From contig NZ_CP093341.1 of assembly GCF_022637455.1 (NCBI RefSeq), positions 3,824,506 to 3,888,505 on the forward strand: a DNA stretch of 64,000 nucleotides. Direction: 5' to 3'. Below the pieces are notes generated by a model that saw only the letters and a list, made by a program, of their open reading frames with translations, ran no database searches and was not told the origin of the DNA. Positions within the stretch are counted from its first letter, which is position 1, and each line of letters begins with the position of its first letter. Shown piece after piece: positions 1 to 9,044 of the stretch. This DNA is from Lysobacter sp. S4-A87 (lineage in GTDB: Bacteria > Pseudomonadota > Gammaproteobacteria > Xanthomonadales > Xanthomonadaceae). A program made the translations under genes and the position numbers.

Positions 1-2036
1 AGCTTGTTGCCCTTGCCCTTGTCGAGCTCGGGCAGTTCGCCGACCGGGAAGGTCAGCAGGTGGCCGACGTTGGTCACCACCGCGATCCGGCCCTGGTCGA
101 CGTCGCCGACCAGTGCGGGCTGGACGACCTTGGCGCCCGGCGTCAGCGACAGCATCGCCTTGCCGGCCTTGTTGCGGCCGGTCAGGTTCTCGAAGCGGGT
201 GACGAAGCCGTAACCGTGGCTGGAGGCGAGCACGAAGCGCTGGTCGTTGTCGCCGCTGGCCAGTGCCTGGAACGAGGCGCCCGGGGCCGGCGAGAATCGG
301 CCGGTGAGCGGTTCGCCATTGCCGCGCGCCGAGGGCAGCGAATGCACCACGGTCGAATAGGCGCGGCCGGTCGAATCCAGGAATGCCACCTGCTGGGTGC
401 TGCGGCTCTTCGTCGCAGCCAGCAGTTCGTCGCCGTCGCGATAGCTCAGGCCCGCCGCGTCGATGTCGTGGCCCTTGGCCGCGCGTACCCAGCCCTTCTC
501 ACTGAGCACCACGGTCATCGGTTCGCTGGCCACCAGTTCGGTTTCCGACAACGCCTGCGCGGCGCCGCGTGCGACCAGCGGCGAGCGGCGCTCGTCGCCG
601 AACTTCCTGGCGTCGGCGATCAGTTCGTCCTTGACCAGCTTCTTCAGCTTGGCCTTGCTGTCGAGCGTGGCGATGATGCGCTCGCGCTCGGCTTCCAGTT
701 CGGCTTCCTCACCGCGGATCTTCATCTCTTCCAGGCGCGCCAGCTGGCGCAGCTTGGTCTCGAGGATGTAGTCGGTCTGATCGTCGCTGAGCTTGAAGCG
801 CGCCATCAGCACCGGACGCGGTTCGTCCTCGCTGCGGATGATCCGGATCACTTCGTCGAGGTTGAGGAAGGCGATCAACAGGCCTTCCAACAGGTGCAGG
901 CGGCGCTCGACTTTTTCGAGGCGGTGCTTGAGGCGGCGGGTGACCGTGTCGGCCCGGAACGACAGCCACTCGCTCAGGAACGCCTTGAGGCCCGTCACCT
1001 GCGGACGGCCGTCCAGGCCGATCACGTTGAAGTTGACCCGGAAGCTCTTCTCCATGTCGGTGGTCGCGAACAGATGGCCCATCAGCTGTTCGGCGTCGAT
1101 GCGGTTGCTGCGCGGCACCAGCACGATGCGGGTCGGGTTGGCGTGGTCGGACTCGTCGCGGATGTCCTCCAGCCACGGCAGCTTCTTGGCGCGCATCTGC
1201 GTGGCGATCTGCTCGATCACCTTGCCCGGCGAAGCCTGGTAAGGAAGCGCGGTGATGACGAGATTGCTGCCGTCCTTCACGTACACGGCGCGGGCGCGCA
1301 CGCTGCCCAGGCCGGTTTCATACATGTTCAACAGGTCGGCGCGCGGGGTGATGATCTCCGCGGCGGTCGGGTAGTCCGGGCCGAGCACGTGCTCGCACAG
1401 GTCGCGGGTGGTCGCGTCCGGATCGTCGAGCAACCGCAGGCAGGCGCTGACGACCTCGTTGAGGTTGTGCGGGGGCACGTCGGTGGCCATGCCCACGGCA
1501 ATGCCGGTGGTGCCGTTGAGCAGCAGGTGCGGCAGGCGCGCCGGCATCCAGGTCGGCTCTTCCAGCGTGCCGTCGAAATTCGGAGTCCAGTCGACCGTGC
1601 CCTGGCCGAGCTCACCCAGCAGCACTTCGGCGATGGGGGTCAGCTTGGACTCGGTATAGCGCATCGCCGCGAACGACTTGGGATCGTCGGTCGAACCGAA
1701 GTTGCCCTGGCCCTCGACCAGCGGATAGCGGTACGAGAACGGCTGCGCCATCAGCACCATCGCCTCGTAGCAGGCGCTGTCGCCGTGCGGATGGTATTTG
1801 CCGATGACGTCACCGACGGTGCGCGCGGACTTCTTCGGCTTGGCGCCGGCATTGAGGCCCAGCTCGCTCATCGAATAGATGATGCGGCGCTGCACCGGCT
1901 TGAGGCCGTCGCCGAGGAAGGGCAGGGCGCGGTCGAGGACCACATACATCGAGTAGTCGAGGTAGGCGCGCTCGGCGTACTCGCGCAGGGGGATCTGCTC
2001 GAAGCCGTGGAAGGCCGGACGGACGGTTTCGTTCAT
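1..2036 (-). CDS. parC: DNA topoisomerase IV subunit A (partial, C-terminus cut off)
   Basis: ParC is the DNA-cleaving subunit of topoisomerase IV, which with ParE unlinks daughter chromosomes. The frame starts at the ATG at 2036 (product begins [20 protein letters not shown]) and runs off the left edge after about 678 codons, so the end of the C-terminal beta-pinwheel is missing. The catalytic tyrosine lies in an AAMRYTE motif at about residue 127. The quinolone-resistance region reads [12 protein letters not shown], which matches the wild-type E. coli ParC sequence with Ser and Glu at the usual resistance positions, so no target-site resistance is seen. The breakage domain, coiled coil and first pinwheel repeats are present. 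A long open frame on the opposite strand is only its codon shadow. parE is not in the window. Identification is secure. Confidence 0.96.
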   Translation of the reverse strand, partial: MNETVRPAFHGFEQIPLREYAERAYLDYSMYVVLDRALPFLGDGLKPVQRRIIYSMSELGLNAGAKPKKSARTVGDVIGKYHPHGDSACYEAMVLMAQPFSYRYPLVEGQGNFGSTDDPKSFAAMRYTESKLTPIAEVLLGELGQGTVDWTPNFDGTLEEPTWMPARLPHLLLNGTTGIAVGMATDVPPHNLNEVVSACLRLLDDPDATTRDLCEHVLGPDYPTAAEIITPRADLLNMYETGLGSVRARAVYVKDGSNLVITALPYQASPGKVIEQIATQMRAKKLPWLEDIRDESDHANPTRIVLVPRSNRIDAEQLMGHLFATTDMEKSFRVNFNVIGLDGRPQVTGLKAFLSEWLSFRADTVTRRLKHRLEKVERRLHLLEGLLIAFLNLDEVIRIIRSEDEPRPVLMARFKLSDDQTDYILETKLRQLARLEEMKIRGEEAELEAERERIIATLDSKAKLKKLVKDELIADARKFGDERRSPLVARGAAQALSETELVASEPMTVVLSEKGWVRAAKGHDIDAAGLSYRDGDELLAATKSRSTQQVAFLDSTGRAYSTVVHSLPSARGNGEPLTGRFSPAPGASFQALASGDNDQRFVLASSHGYGFVTRFENLTGRNKAGKAMLSLTPGAKVVQPALVGDVDQGRIAVVTNVGHLLTFPVGELPELDKGKGNK

Positions 2037-2173
2037 GGGGATGGCGATACGAACCTGGGATGAGTCGTTGGGCCGATTTTAACCGCGCACGGTGGCGCGG
2101 CTGTTGGCCGGGTCGCATGTTCTGCCGGCGCCGTCGCACTGCGAGCGACGCGTTGGGGCGATGCGTGCTGCGA

Positions 2174-2593
2174 TCAGCGGGCGTGCGCTTCGCCGTTGGC
2201 TTCGGGCTGGTTGCGCACCGAAAGCACCTGCAGGCGCGCCGTGCGGCCGCCTGGCAGCGGCCATTCGATCGAGTCGCCGACGTGCAGGCCGAGCAGGGCG
2301 CTGCCGATCGGGGCCAGGATCGAGACCTTGTCGGCGCTGCCGTCGGCGTCGCGCGGGTAGACCAGGGTCAGCTCGTGCTCCTCGCCGTTGGTCTCGTCGC
2401 GGAATCGCGCGGTCGTATTCATGGTGATGACGTCGGTGGGCATCTGTGCCGGTTCGACGACTTCGGCCCGTTCCAGCTCGGCTTCCAGCGCGGAGGTGTC
2501 GATGCCTTCGGCGATCGGCAGCTCGAGCAGGGCCTCGATGCGCTCCACGTCCAGGCGCGACATCAGCAGGGGCGGGGGAGTGGGGTGGTTCAT
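2174..2593 (-). CDS. rnk: Rnk / GreA-GreB family nucleoside diphosphate kinase regulator
   Basis: This is a 139-residue protein of the Rnk family. These proteins resemble the C-terminal FKBP-like domain of GreA/GreB and bind RNA polymerase, but they lack the long catalytic coiled coil. A short N-terminal helical segment (about residues 10-45, DVERIEALLELPIAEG) is followed by the GreA/GreB C-terminal fold (about 50-130), with the typical ELTLVYPRDAD, SILAPIGSALLGL and GDSIEWPLPGG strings. The length fits Rnk (about 136 residues) rather than GreA (about 158). It stands alone between parC and a tRNA gene. The start codon at 2593 is preceded by GGAGACCC on the coding strand. The name nucleoside diphosphate kinase regulator comes from early E. 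coli work; the molecular role here is inferred from the family. Confidence 0.88.
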   Translation of the reverse strand: MNHPTPPPLLMSRLDVERIEALLELPIAEGIDTSALEAELERAEVVEPAQMPTDVITMNTTARFRDETNGEEHELTLVYPRDADGSADKVSILAPIGSALLGLHVGDSIEWPLPGGRTARLQVLSVRNQPEANGEAHAR

Positions 2594-2804
2594 GGATGGG
2601 TCTCCAATAGCAGCGCGGGCGACGCACCAAGGTGCCTCGCCCGCCAGTTAGTGATGTACGGCGACCATAGCCCCGAATCCGGAAGGCGGCAACCGGGGCA
2701 TCGCGGCCGGGTTCATTGAAGGTCCATGGACCTCACCCGTGCAGGCCGGAGTTCGCCTGGATGACGGGAGGGCAACGCCGATTCAAAAAATTTGTCACAA
2801 GGCG

Positions 2805-2833
2805 TTGACAAGGTGCCCGCCGCAACGCAACAT
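2805..2833 (+). promoter_or_regulatory. Probable sigma-70 promoter of the tRNA-Leu gene
   Basis: A perfect TTGACA (2805-2810) is followed after 17 bases by CAACAT (2828-2833), which keeps the key A and T of the -10 box. Transcription would start near 2841, about 27 bases before the tRNA. Only the -35 box is strong. Confidence 0.55.
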
Positions 2834-2867
2834 ACGCGGCCTCGCACGGCGCAAATCGTTGCAGAGA

Positions 2868-2952
<85 letters not shown>

Positions 2953-2980
2953 CTTATTCAGGGTATACCACCCTCACAGA

Positions 2981-3004
2981 AACCCCGCTCCGGCGGGGTT
3001 TTTG
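2981..3004 (+). terminator. Rho-independent terminator after tRNA-Leu
   Basis: The hairpin AACCCCGC-TCCG-GCGGGGTT is followed by a T run, 28 bases past the tRNA. The A run in front may let it also serve the opposite-strand gene at 3027-4373. Confidence 0.85.
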
Positions 3005-3026
3005 CGTTGTGCGGCGTGTCTGCGGG

Positions 3027-4373
3027 CTAGGGTTGGACCGGGTAGTGCGGCCTGATCCGCAAGGTGGTCCACCAGTTGCGCGTCCGGCCGCCAAAGATGG
3101 TCCCCAGCGGGGTCTTTGCGGTGGTCCAGAAGTCAAAGTAGATGCCGTTTTTCGTCGTCGGAATGTCCGCGGCATGGATCCAGTACAGGACGTAGCCGTC
3201 TTCGTATGAGCGGTCGCGGATCTGATCCGATGAGATCCGGGTGTTGACGTAGGTGCGGACCCTGCCGCCGGCCGCGAACAGGAAGTCGAATCTGGCCGGC
3301 GTGTAGATCGGGAGCTTACCGGCCGGGCACTTGATGAGGATGAGGTCCTGGCCAATGAAGACGTTGGTCTGGCAGATGCTCGGCTCCTCGATCACAGATG
3401 CACCCTCGGTGAACTTGCGCAGTTTCCACGGGGTCAGCCCGCGTTCGTCCGTGCCGGTCTGGGTATTGAAGTAGTCGTTGACGGCACCGTCGCTTTCGGC
3501 GAAGTCGCGCTCGCATTCGGCCTCGTTGGCGCGCCTGGACCGGGTGGCGCGGAAGCACATTGCAAACGATGCCGAGAATCGCCGCGCGCCCGGCGCATTT
3601 CCCAGATAGCGCGGCTCGGTGACGCGGCCGGGCTGGAATATGAAAGGACCGGGATTGGCCCCGGCCAGGGCGCCTGCCCGGTAATGCGGGTTGGCGATCG
3701 TCTCGCGGACGCGGAACCTCGCCGGAGAGGAGCCCCGCACATGCTCGAGCACTTCCACGTCGACAATCCGTTGATTCTCGACGCGGTCCAGGGCGACCCA
3801 TTCACGCTGGTGCGGATACCTCATGAGGGTATTGGTCAACTGCTGCTCGGCCTGGGGATGGGCAGCGGCCGCATGCTCCAGCGAGGCGATGGTTGAGTAC
3901 TCGAAGTTGTTCGCCTCGATCCGGTACCGGTAGCCGACAAAGGGTCCCCGGTCCGCTCCTCCCGCCGCGTAGTAGGCGAGCATGGCGTTCTGGAAGAAGT
4001 TGAGGTTCTGGTCATCCGTGAATGAAATGAAGCGGAACTCGTTGGCCGGGTTGCTTCCGGTGTTGATGTACGCATCCAGGTCGATGTTGGAGGTTCCGCG
4101 CGCCTGGAATCCCTCGCTGAATATCTCCGTGGGAGGGCGGCTGTCGGAACGATAGAGGTAGACGGGTCGTTTCGCGGCTGCTGCTACACCGCTCACCGAG
4201 GGCGGGCTCTGGGCTGCCACGGCGGCGCTCAGCAGCAACAGTGCGAGGAGCGCCCAGCGCGCGGCCGGATGGATTGAGTCTGGCTTGATTGAATCTGGCT
4301 GGCTTGAATCTGGCTGGCTTGAATCTGGCCTGGTCAGTGGGCGGCGTCGGGTTCCTGCGGTGGGTTTGAGCAT
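3027..4373 (-). CDS. Putative secreted pertussis-toxin-S1-like ADP-ribosyltransferase
   Basis: This 448-residue protein has a hydrophobic export signal (about residues 40-54, ending SAAVAAQS) and then a domain resembling the pertussis toxin S1 catalytic chain. The segment VYLYRSDSRPP (71-81) aligns with the S1 string VYRYDSRPP and places R75 on the NAD-binding Arg. RFISFT (114-119) matches the S-T-S strand. HQREW (188-192) supplies the ARTT signature Gln-x-Glu (Q189, E191), which in this family marks the catalytic Glu and an Arg-targeting or related mono-ADP-ribosyltransferase. The C-terminal half (about 225-448) is unfamiliar and carries two pairs of Cys that could form disulfides, so it may be a binding or delivery domain. 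The first 37 residues hold four PDS-type repeats ahead of the signal core, which is odd; no internal start removes them. No B-subunit, chaperone or immunity gene is adjacent. The gene lies between tRNA-Leu and rnr, so acquisition by transfer is likely. Fold and catalytic residues are visible; target and role are unknown. Confidence 0.72.
   Translation of the reverse strand: MLKPTAGTRRRPLTRPDSSQPDSSQPDSIKPDSIHPAARWALLALLLLSAAVAAQSPPSVSGVAAAAKRPVYLYRSDSRPPTEIFSEGFQARGTSNIDLDAYINTGSNPANEFRFISFTDDQNLNFFQNAMLAYYAAGGADRGPFVGYRYRIEANNFEYSTIASLEHAAAAHPQAEQQLTNTLMRYPHQREWVALDRVENQRIVDVEVLEHVRGSSPARFRVRETIANPHYRAGALAGANPGPFIFQPGRVTEPRYLGNAPGARRFSASFAMCFRATRSRRANEAECERDFAESDGAVNDYFNTQTGTDERGLTPWKLRKFTEGASVIEEPSICQTNVFIGQDLILIKCPAGKLPIYTPARFDFLFAAGGRVRTYVNTRISSDQIRDRSYEDGYVLYWIHAADIPTTKNGIYFDFWTTAKTPLGTIFGGRTRNWWTTLRIRPHYPVQP
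4272..4331 (-). repeat. 15-bp tandem repeat (4 copies) in the toxin-like gene
   Basis: Four direct copies of a 15-bp unit related to GCTTGAATCTGGCTG occur at 4272-4286, 4287-4301, 4302-4316 and 4317-4331. Being in frame, they encode the PDSSQ/PDSIK-type repeats before the signal core. Copy number could vary without a frameshift. Confidence 0.9.
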
Positions 4374-4576
4374 GATTTCCTTCCTGATGGGCGGGGAGGG
4401 GCGTGCGCCCCGGCAGCCGTTAACCGGGCCGTCGTCCCGGCACCGGTTTCCGCTGCGTTGCCCCCTCCCGAGTTGGAACCTGGCCGGCCTCGTGGACCAT
4501 GGGAAAACGCCGAAGAACCAGTCAGGGATTACCGCGACGCGACACCGTGTTCATCCCGATGTGCGACCATGTCTGA

Positions 4577-6997
4577 ATGAGCAAGAAACCCCCGAGTCGC
4601 GGCAAGTCCGGCCCCAAATCCCCCTCGCGCAAGTCATCCGGCGCTCCCGCAAAGGCGGGCAAGCCCGGCGGGGCCAGGAAGCCCGCCAAGCGTCCCGGCT
4701 GGCTGCCCGAGCCGCCGCCGAATCTGCCGGCCCGCGCAGGCGGCGGTGGCGTTCACCCGGGTGGATTCCACGACCCCTACGCCGAGCGTGAAGCCGCCCG
4801 CTACGCCGAGCCGATTGCCAGCCGCGAAGTGATCCTGCAGATGCTGGCCGACGGCGATGGCCCGATGCCCGCCGAGGAACTGGCCGAGCGCCTGGGCCTG
4901 GCCGCACCGGAACGCTTCGACGCGCTCGGCAAGCGCCTGGGCGCGATGGTTCGCGACGGCCAGCTGCTGCGCAATCGCATGGGCGAATTCCTGCCGGCGC
5001 AGCAGCTTGCGCTGGTGCCGGGCGTGGTGATTGCCAACCCCGATGGCTTCGGTTTCCTGCGCCTGGAAGGCGGCGGCGACGACCTGTTCCTGCCGCCGAT
5101 GGAAATGCGCAAGGCCATGCACGGCGATCGCGTGCTCGCCAGTGTTACCGGCGTCGACCGCCGCGGCCGTCGCGAAGGCGCGATCACGCGCGTTCTCGAG
5201 CGTCGCCTCAACCGCCTGATCGGTCGTTTCGTGCTCGAGGCCGGCATCAGCTATGTGGTGCCCGACGACCGCCGCATCCAGCGCAACGTGCAGATTCCGC
5301 CGGACGAGCGCCTGGGCGCGCAGAACGGCCAGCTGGTGGTCTGCGAGCTGCTGCAGGCGCCCGATCCGCAACGACCGCCGATCGGCCGCATCCTGGCCGT
5401 GCTCGGTGATCGCCTCACCGCCTCGCTGGCGGTGCAGGCGGCGATCCATGGTCACGAAATCCCGCACGAGTTCCCGCAGGAAGTGCTGGACGAAGCCGCG
5501 GCCGTGCCGTTGACCGTCGACGCCGCCACCGCGGCGCAGCGTGTCGATCTGCGCGCGCTGCAGCTGGTCACCATCGACGGCGAGGACGCCAAGGACTTCG
5601 ACGACGCGGTCTATTGCGAGCCCAACCGCGACGGCTTCCGCCTGATCGTGGCCATCGCCGACGTTTCCAGCTACGTGCGTCCCGGTACGCCGCTGGACGA
5701 CGAAGCCCAGAAGCGCGCGACCTCGGTCTACTTCCCCGGCTTCGTCGTGCCGATGCTGCCGGAGACGCTGTCGAACGGCATCTGCTCGCTCAACCCGAAG
5801 GTCGACCGCCTGTGCTTCGTCTGCGACATGCAGATCGACCGGAATGGTGAAGTCGGCGAGTCGAAGTTCTACGAAGCGGTGATGAACTCGCACGCGCGCC
5901 TGACCTACACCCAGGTCTGGAACGCGGTGGGCGAGGGCATCGCCGACGATGCGCGCGAAGAGGCGCTCGCCCAGATCGGCTCGCTGCTGCCCAACATCCA
6001 GCGCCTGCACCAGCTCTACCAGATCCTGTCGAAGGCGCGCGAGCGCCGCGGCGCGATCGAGTTCGAGTCCAGTGAGGTGCGTTTTGTCCTCGGCGCCAAG
6101 GGCGAGGTGGTCCAGGCCGGCATGCTGCAGCGTAACGACGCGCACAAGCTGATCGAGGAATGCATGATCGCGGCGAACGTGGAAGCTGCGACGTACCTGC
6201 TCGAGCACCACGTGCCCGCGCCGTATCGCATCCATGAGCGCCCGCCGGAGCAGAAGTACGCCGACCTGCAGGAGTTCCTCAAGGAATTCAAGCTGCGCAT
6301 GCCGCCGTGGGCCAAGGTCGAGCCGCGCGACTTCACCATCCTGCTGAAGAAGGTGCGCGAGCGCGCCGATGCGGCGCTGATCGAGTCGGTGCTGCTGCGC
6401 AGCCAGTCGCTGGCGGTGTACTCGCCCGACAATGTCGGCCACTTCGGCCTGGCGCTGGCGGCGTATGCGCACTTCACGTCACCGATCCGGCGCTACCCCG
6501 ACCTGCTGGTGCACCGCGCGATCAAGTACGCGCTGACCGGCGGTCGTCCGGAGAAGTACCGCTACTCGCCCAGCGAGATGGCGGCCCTGACGCTGCAGTG
6601 CTCCGAGCGTGAGCGCCGTGCCGACGAGGCCGAGCGCGAGGTCGACGAGCGCTACCGTGCCGCATGGATGGAGCAGCATGTCGGCGGCGAGTTCGACGGC
6701 GTGATCAGTGGCGTCACCAGCTTCGGCCTGTTCGTCGAGCTCGACAACTCCAAGGTCAACGGCCTGATCCACGTGACCCAGCTGCCGCACGACTATTATC
6801 ATTTCGACCCGATCCGCAAGACCCTCGCGGGTGAGCGCACGGGTCGCGAGTTCCGCCTGGGCGACCGCGTCAGCATCGTGGTGATGAAGGCCAGCGTCGA
6901 GGACCGCAAGATCGATTTCCGCCTGGTCGAGGTGCGCGGCGCCAAGCCGTTGCCGCCGCGCGGCCAGCCGGCCAAGCGGGCAAAGAAGCCTTACTGA
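4577..6997 (+). CDS. rnr: Ribonuclease R
   Basis: RNase R is a processive 3'-5' hydrolytic exoribonuclease that degrades structured RNA and helps in rRNA and tmRNA quality control. The 806-residue product has a Lys/Pro-rich N-terminal tail (about 1-60), a helix-turn-helix segment, cold-shock OB folds (about 90-280), the RNB catalytic domain and a C-terminal S1 domain (about 695-775, EFDGVISGVTSFGLFVEL), ending in a basic tail. The metal-binding Asp cluster IDGEDAKDFDDAV spans residues 333-345. HFTSPIRRYPDLLVHR near residue 635 is the usual RNB signature. The start at 4577 has no clear Shine-Dalgarno site. It is followed after 76 bases by rlmB, the same pairing seen in many gammaproteobacteria, so the two are likely cotranscribed. 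Confidence 0.97.
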   Translation: MSKKPPSRGKSGPKSPSRKSSGAPAKAGKPGGARKPAKRPGWLPEPPPNLPARAGGGGVHPGGFHDPYAEREAARYAEPIASREVILQMLADGDGPMPAEELAERLGLAAPERFDALGKRLGAMVRDGQLLRNRMGEFLPAQQLALVPGVVIANPDGFGFLRLEGGGDDLFLPPMEMRKAMHGDRVLASVTGVDRRGRREGAITRVLERRLNRLIGRFVLEAGISYVVPDDRRIQRNVQIPPDERLGAQNGQLVVCELLQAPDPQRPPIGRILAVLGDRLTASLAVQAAIHGHEIPHEFPQEVLDEAAAVPLTVDAATAAQRVDLRALQLVTIDGEDAKDFDDAVYCEPNRDGFRLIVAIADVSSYVRPGTPLDDEAQKRATSVYFPGFVVPMLPETLSNGICSLNPKVDRLCFVCDMQIDRNGEVGESKFYEAVMNSHARLTYTQVWNAVGEGIADDAREEALAQIGSLLPNIQRLHQLYQILSKARERRGAIEFESSEVRFVLGAKGEVVQAGMLQRNDAHKLIEECMIAANVEAATYLLEHHVPAPYRIHERPPEQKYADLQEFLKEFKLRMPPWAKVEPRDFTILLKKVRERADAALIESVLLRSQSLAVYSPDNVGHFGLALAAYAHFTSPIRRYPDLLVHRAIKYALTGGRPEKYRYSPSEMAALTLQCSERERRADEAEREVDERYRAAWMEQHVGGEFDGVISGVTSFGLFVELDNSKVNGLIHVTQLPHDYYHFDPIRKTLAGERTGREFRLGDRVSIVVMKASVEDRKIDFRLVEVRGAKPLPPRGQPAKRAKKPY

Positions 6998-7073
6998 AGC
7001 CGCTTTGCTGAAGCAGCCCCATTGATGGTCACACCCGGTGCGGCATCCGCCCGCCGGGCCACGAGAGAAAGCA

Positions 7074-7835
7074 ATGAGTCAGAAGCAGTGGATTGCCGGC
7101 ATCAACGCGGTCGCAGCCGCGCTCGAGCACGATGCCGAGCACGTCCGTGAAGTGCTGATCGAAGCCGGCGCCAAGAACCCGCGCATCGTCGAGATCGAAG
7201 CCAACGCCCGGCGCATGGACATCGACGTGCGTCGCGTCGCCACCCAGGCGCTCGATGGCGTCGTCGGCAACCTGCGCCACCAGGGCGTGGTCGCGCGTTA
7301 TGCCGCGGCCAAGACCTGGAACGAGAACGAGCTTGAAGCGCTGGTCGAAGCCGCCGAGGGCCGCGCGCTGCTGCTGATCCTCGACGGCGTGCAGGACCCG
7401 CACAACCTCGGCGCCTGCCTGCGCAGCGCCGCGGCAGCGGGTGTCACCGCGGTGATCATCCCCAAGGACAAGTCGGTGCAGGTCAACGCGACCGTGCGCA
7501 AGACTTCCGCCGGTGCCGCCGACAGCGTCGCGGTGATCCCGGTGACCAACCTGGCCCGCACCATGCGCGACCTGCAGAAGCTCGGCGTGTGGTTGTACGG
7601 CCTGGCGGGCGAGGCGGACACCTCGCTGTACTCGCTGGACCTGAGCGGCAACGTCGGCCTGGTGCTTGGCGGCGAAGCAGACGGCCTGCGCCGCCTCACC
7701 CGCGAGAACTGCGACCAGCTGGTGAAGATCCCGATGCCGGGCGCCGGTTCGCTGGGCGTCGAGAGCCTGAACGTCTCCGTGGCCGCGGGCGTGACGCTGT
7801 TCGAAGTAGTTCGCCAGCGCGGCGCCTCAAAGTAA
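7074..7835 (+). CDS. rlmB: 23S rRNA (guanosine-2251-2'-O)-methyltransferase
   Basis: RlmB transfers a methyl group from S-adenosylmethionine to the 2'-O of G2251 in the P-loop of 23S rRNA. The 253-residue product has the small L30e-like substrate-binding domain (about 1-75) and a SpoU trefoil-knot methyltransferase domain (about 95-250). The three SpoU motifs are visible: LDGVQDPHNLGACLRSA, LVLGGEADGLRR and IPMPGAGSLGVESLNVSVA. The ATG at 7074 was chosen because GAGAGAAAG precedes it and MSQKQWIAGINAV is the usual N-terminus; the frame is open 12 codons further upstream without a ribosome site. It follows rnr closely and is probably in the same transcript. Confidence 0.96.
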   Translation: MSQKQWIAGINAVAAALEHDAEHVREVLIEAGAKNPRIVEIEANARRMDIDVRRVATQALDGVVGNLRHQGVVARYAAAKTWNENELEALVEAAEGRALLLILDGVQDPHNLGACLRSAAAAGVTAVIIPKDKSVQVNATVRKTSAGAADSVAVIPVTNLARTMRDLQKLGVWLYGLAGEADTSLYSLDLSGNVGLVLGGEADGLRRLTRENCDQLVKIPMPGAGSLGVESLNVSVAAGVTLFEVVRQRGASK

Positions 7836-7844
7836 CGTCGCGTC

Positions 7845-7875
7845 GTAGCCCGGGTAAGCGAAGCGCACCCGGGAC
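7845..7875. repeat. Dispersed GTAG-type hairpin repeat, copy 1
   Basis: The palindromic unit starts GTAGCCCGGGTAAGCG and closes with CACCCGGG, a 7-bp stem around AAGCGAAGCGC. A 31-base copy recurs at 19025-19055 and a diverged one at 29796-29824, all between genes. Such REP-like units are common in proteobacteria. Here it lies between rlmB and the gdx riboswitch. Confidence 0.85.
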
Positions 7876-7928
7876 ACGGTTACGTGCCGGACAGATCGCC
7901 CGTGGTACCGTGCGGCCCACATCAGGAA

Positions 7929-7972
7929 GCGGGGACGACCCCGCCTCTCCATCATCGCAAGGGGACGGCCCC
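7929..7972 (+). promoter_or_regulatory. Guanidine-II (mini-ykkC) riboswitch
   Basis: Two short hairpins with ACGR tetraloops lie in tandem. P1 is GCGGGG-ACGA-CCCCGC (7929-7944) and P2 is GGGG-ACGG-CCCC (7961-7972), separated by 16 bases. This is the defining architecture of the guanidine-II class, in which two loops bind guanidinium and interact with each other. A GGAG ribosome site (7983-7986) follows 10 bases later, so control is probably at translation initiation. The downstream gene is a Gdx-type exporter, the classic target, which strongly supports the call. Confidence 0.92.
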
Positions 7973-7994
7973 ACCTTGGATTGGAGACGTTGTC

Positions 7995-8312
7995 ATGCCC
8001 TGGATCATTCTCGTACTCGCCGGCCTGTTCGAAGTGGGCTGGGCGATCGGCCTCAAGTACACCGACGGTTTCAGCAAGCTGTGGCCCACGGTCGGCACGG
8101 TGGCGGCCATGGCGATCAGCCTGGGCCTGCTCGGTATCGCGATGAAGTCGCTGCCGGTCGGCACCGCTTATGCGATCTGGGTCGGTGTCGGCGCGGTCGG
8201 TACCGTGATACTCGGCATCGTGTTGTTCAACGAGCCGATGAACGCGCTGCGAATGATCAGCGTCGGCCTGATCATTGCCGGACTGGTCGGGTTGAAGCTG
8301 GCCTCGCCCTGA
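7995..8312 (+). CDS. gdx: Small multidrug resistance family guanidinium exporter
   Basis: This 105-residue protein has four transmembrane helices and belongs to the Gdx (formerly SugE) branch of the SMR family. These dual-topology homodimers export guanidinium in exchange for protons. The essential membrane Glu is in LAGLFEVGWAIGLKYTDGF (E13), and the Gdx-type sequence AYAIWVGVGAVGTVILGIVLF is present in helices 3-4. The ATG at 7995 was chosen because GGAG lies 8 bases upstream and MPWIILVLAG is the normal N-terminus. The guanidine-II riboswitch just upstream gives an independent functional assignment: expression when guanidinium accumulates. Confidence 0.95.
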   Translation: MPWIILVLAGLFEVGWAIGLKYTDGFSKLWPTVGTVAAMAISLGLLGIAMKSLPVGTAYAIWVGVGAVGTVILGIVLFNEPMNALRMISVGLIIAGLVGLKLASP

Positions 8313-8340
8313 GGGTCGCGACTGAGGCAGCTCTACCTGC

Positions 8341-9024
8341 TCAGGCGGATGCGGGCGCAGGCGGCGATACCGCCGGCAATGGCGTCGGCCACGCGTTGAC
8401 GATCTTGCAGAACAGCTGCGCGGTGCGCTCGGTGTCGTACACCGCCGAGTGCGCCTCTTCGCCGTTCCAGTCGAAGCCGGCGGCCTGCACGGCACGTGCC
8501 AGCACGGTCTGGCCGTAGGCGACACCGGCCAGCGTCACCGTGTCGAACACGCTGAAAGGATGGAACGGGTTGCGCTTGTGCCCGCTGCGCGCGACCGCGG
8601 CATTGAGGAAGTTCAGGTCGAAGTGGGCGTTGTGGCCGACCAGGATTGCGCGCTGGCAGCCGTGCTTCTTCGCCGCCGCGCGCACCGGCGCAAACACTGT
8701 CTCGAGCGCGGCGCGCTCGGGCAGTGCATTGCGGAACGGATGGTCGATGTCGATGCCGGTGATCTCCAGCGACTTCGGGTCGATCTCCGTTCCCGTCGCG
8801 GGCACGACATGGCTGCTGGTGATCTCGCCGACCACCAGCAGGCCATTGGCATCGAGGTCGATCGGGGCCACCGCGATCTCGAGCAGCGCATGCCGGTTCC
8901 AGTCGAAGCCACCGGTTTCGACGTCCACCACGACCGGCAGGAAGCCGCGGAAGCGGTTCGCGAGCGTCGGATGGGCGGGGGCGTCGGGGGTTTTGGGGGG
9001 GGAGCCAGCATCGGTCATGGGCAA
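8341..9024 (-). CDS. rnt: Ribonuclease T (DEDDh 3'-5' exonuclease)
   Basis: RNase T trims the 3' ends of tRNA precursors and other stable RNAs, acting as a dimer. The 227-residue product shows the DEDDh exonuclease motifs in order: [12 protein letters not shown] (Exo I, about 31-42), [14 protein letters not shown] (Exo II, near 130) and [14 protein letters not shown] (Exo III with catalytic His, near 192). Its length is close to E. coli RNase T (215). The first 20 or so residues are Pro-rich and could be an over-extended start; the ATG at 9018 (MTDAGSPP) is an alternative. It converges with gdx, leaving 28 bases, and lies downstream of the hvf operon with which it may share read-through. Confidence 0.93.
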   Translation of the reverse strand: MPMTDAGSPPKTPDAPAHPTLANRFRGFLPVVVDVETGGFDWNRHALLEIAVAPIDLDANGLLVVGEITSSHVVPATGTEIDPKSLEITGIDIDHPFRNALPERAALETVFAPVRAAAKKHGCQRAILVGHNAHFDLNFLNAAVARSGHKRNPFHPFSVFDTVTLAGVAYGQTVLARAVQAAGFDWNGEEAHSAVYDTERTAQLFCKIVNAWPTPLPAVSPPAPASA

Positions 9025-9044
9025 AAGCCTAGCAGACGCGCATA

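Noticed and set aside
60..2063. A 667-codon open frame on the plus strand over parC
   Set aside because: It is the antisense shadow of parC in high-GC DNA; the minus strand encodes clear ParC motifs.
4374..4576. A second attachment site matching the tRNA-Leu 3' end
   Set aside because: I compared the interval with the T-arm and acceptor sequence and found no match.
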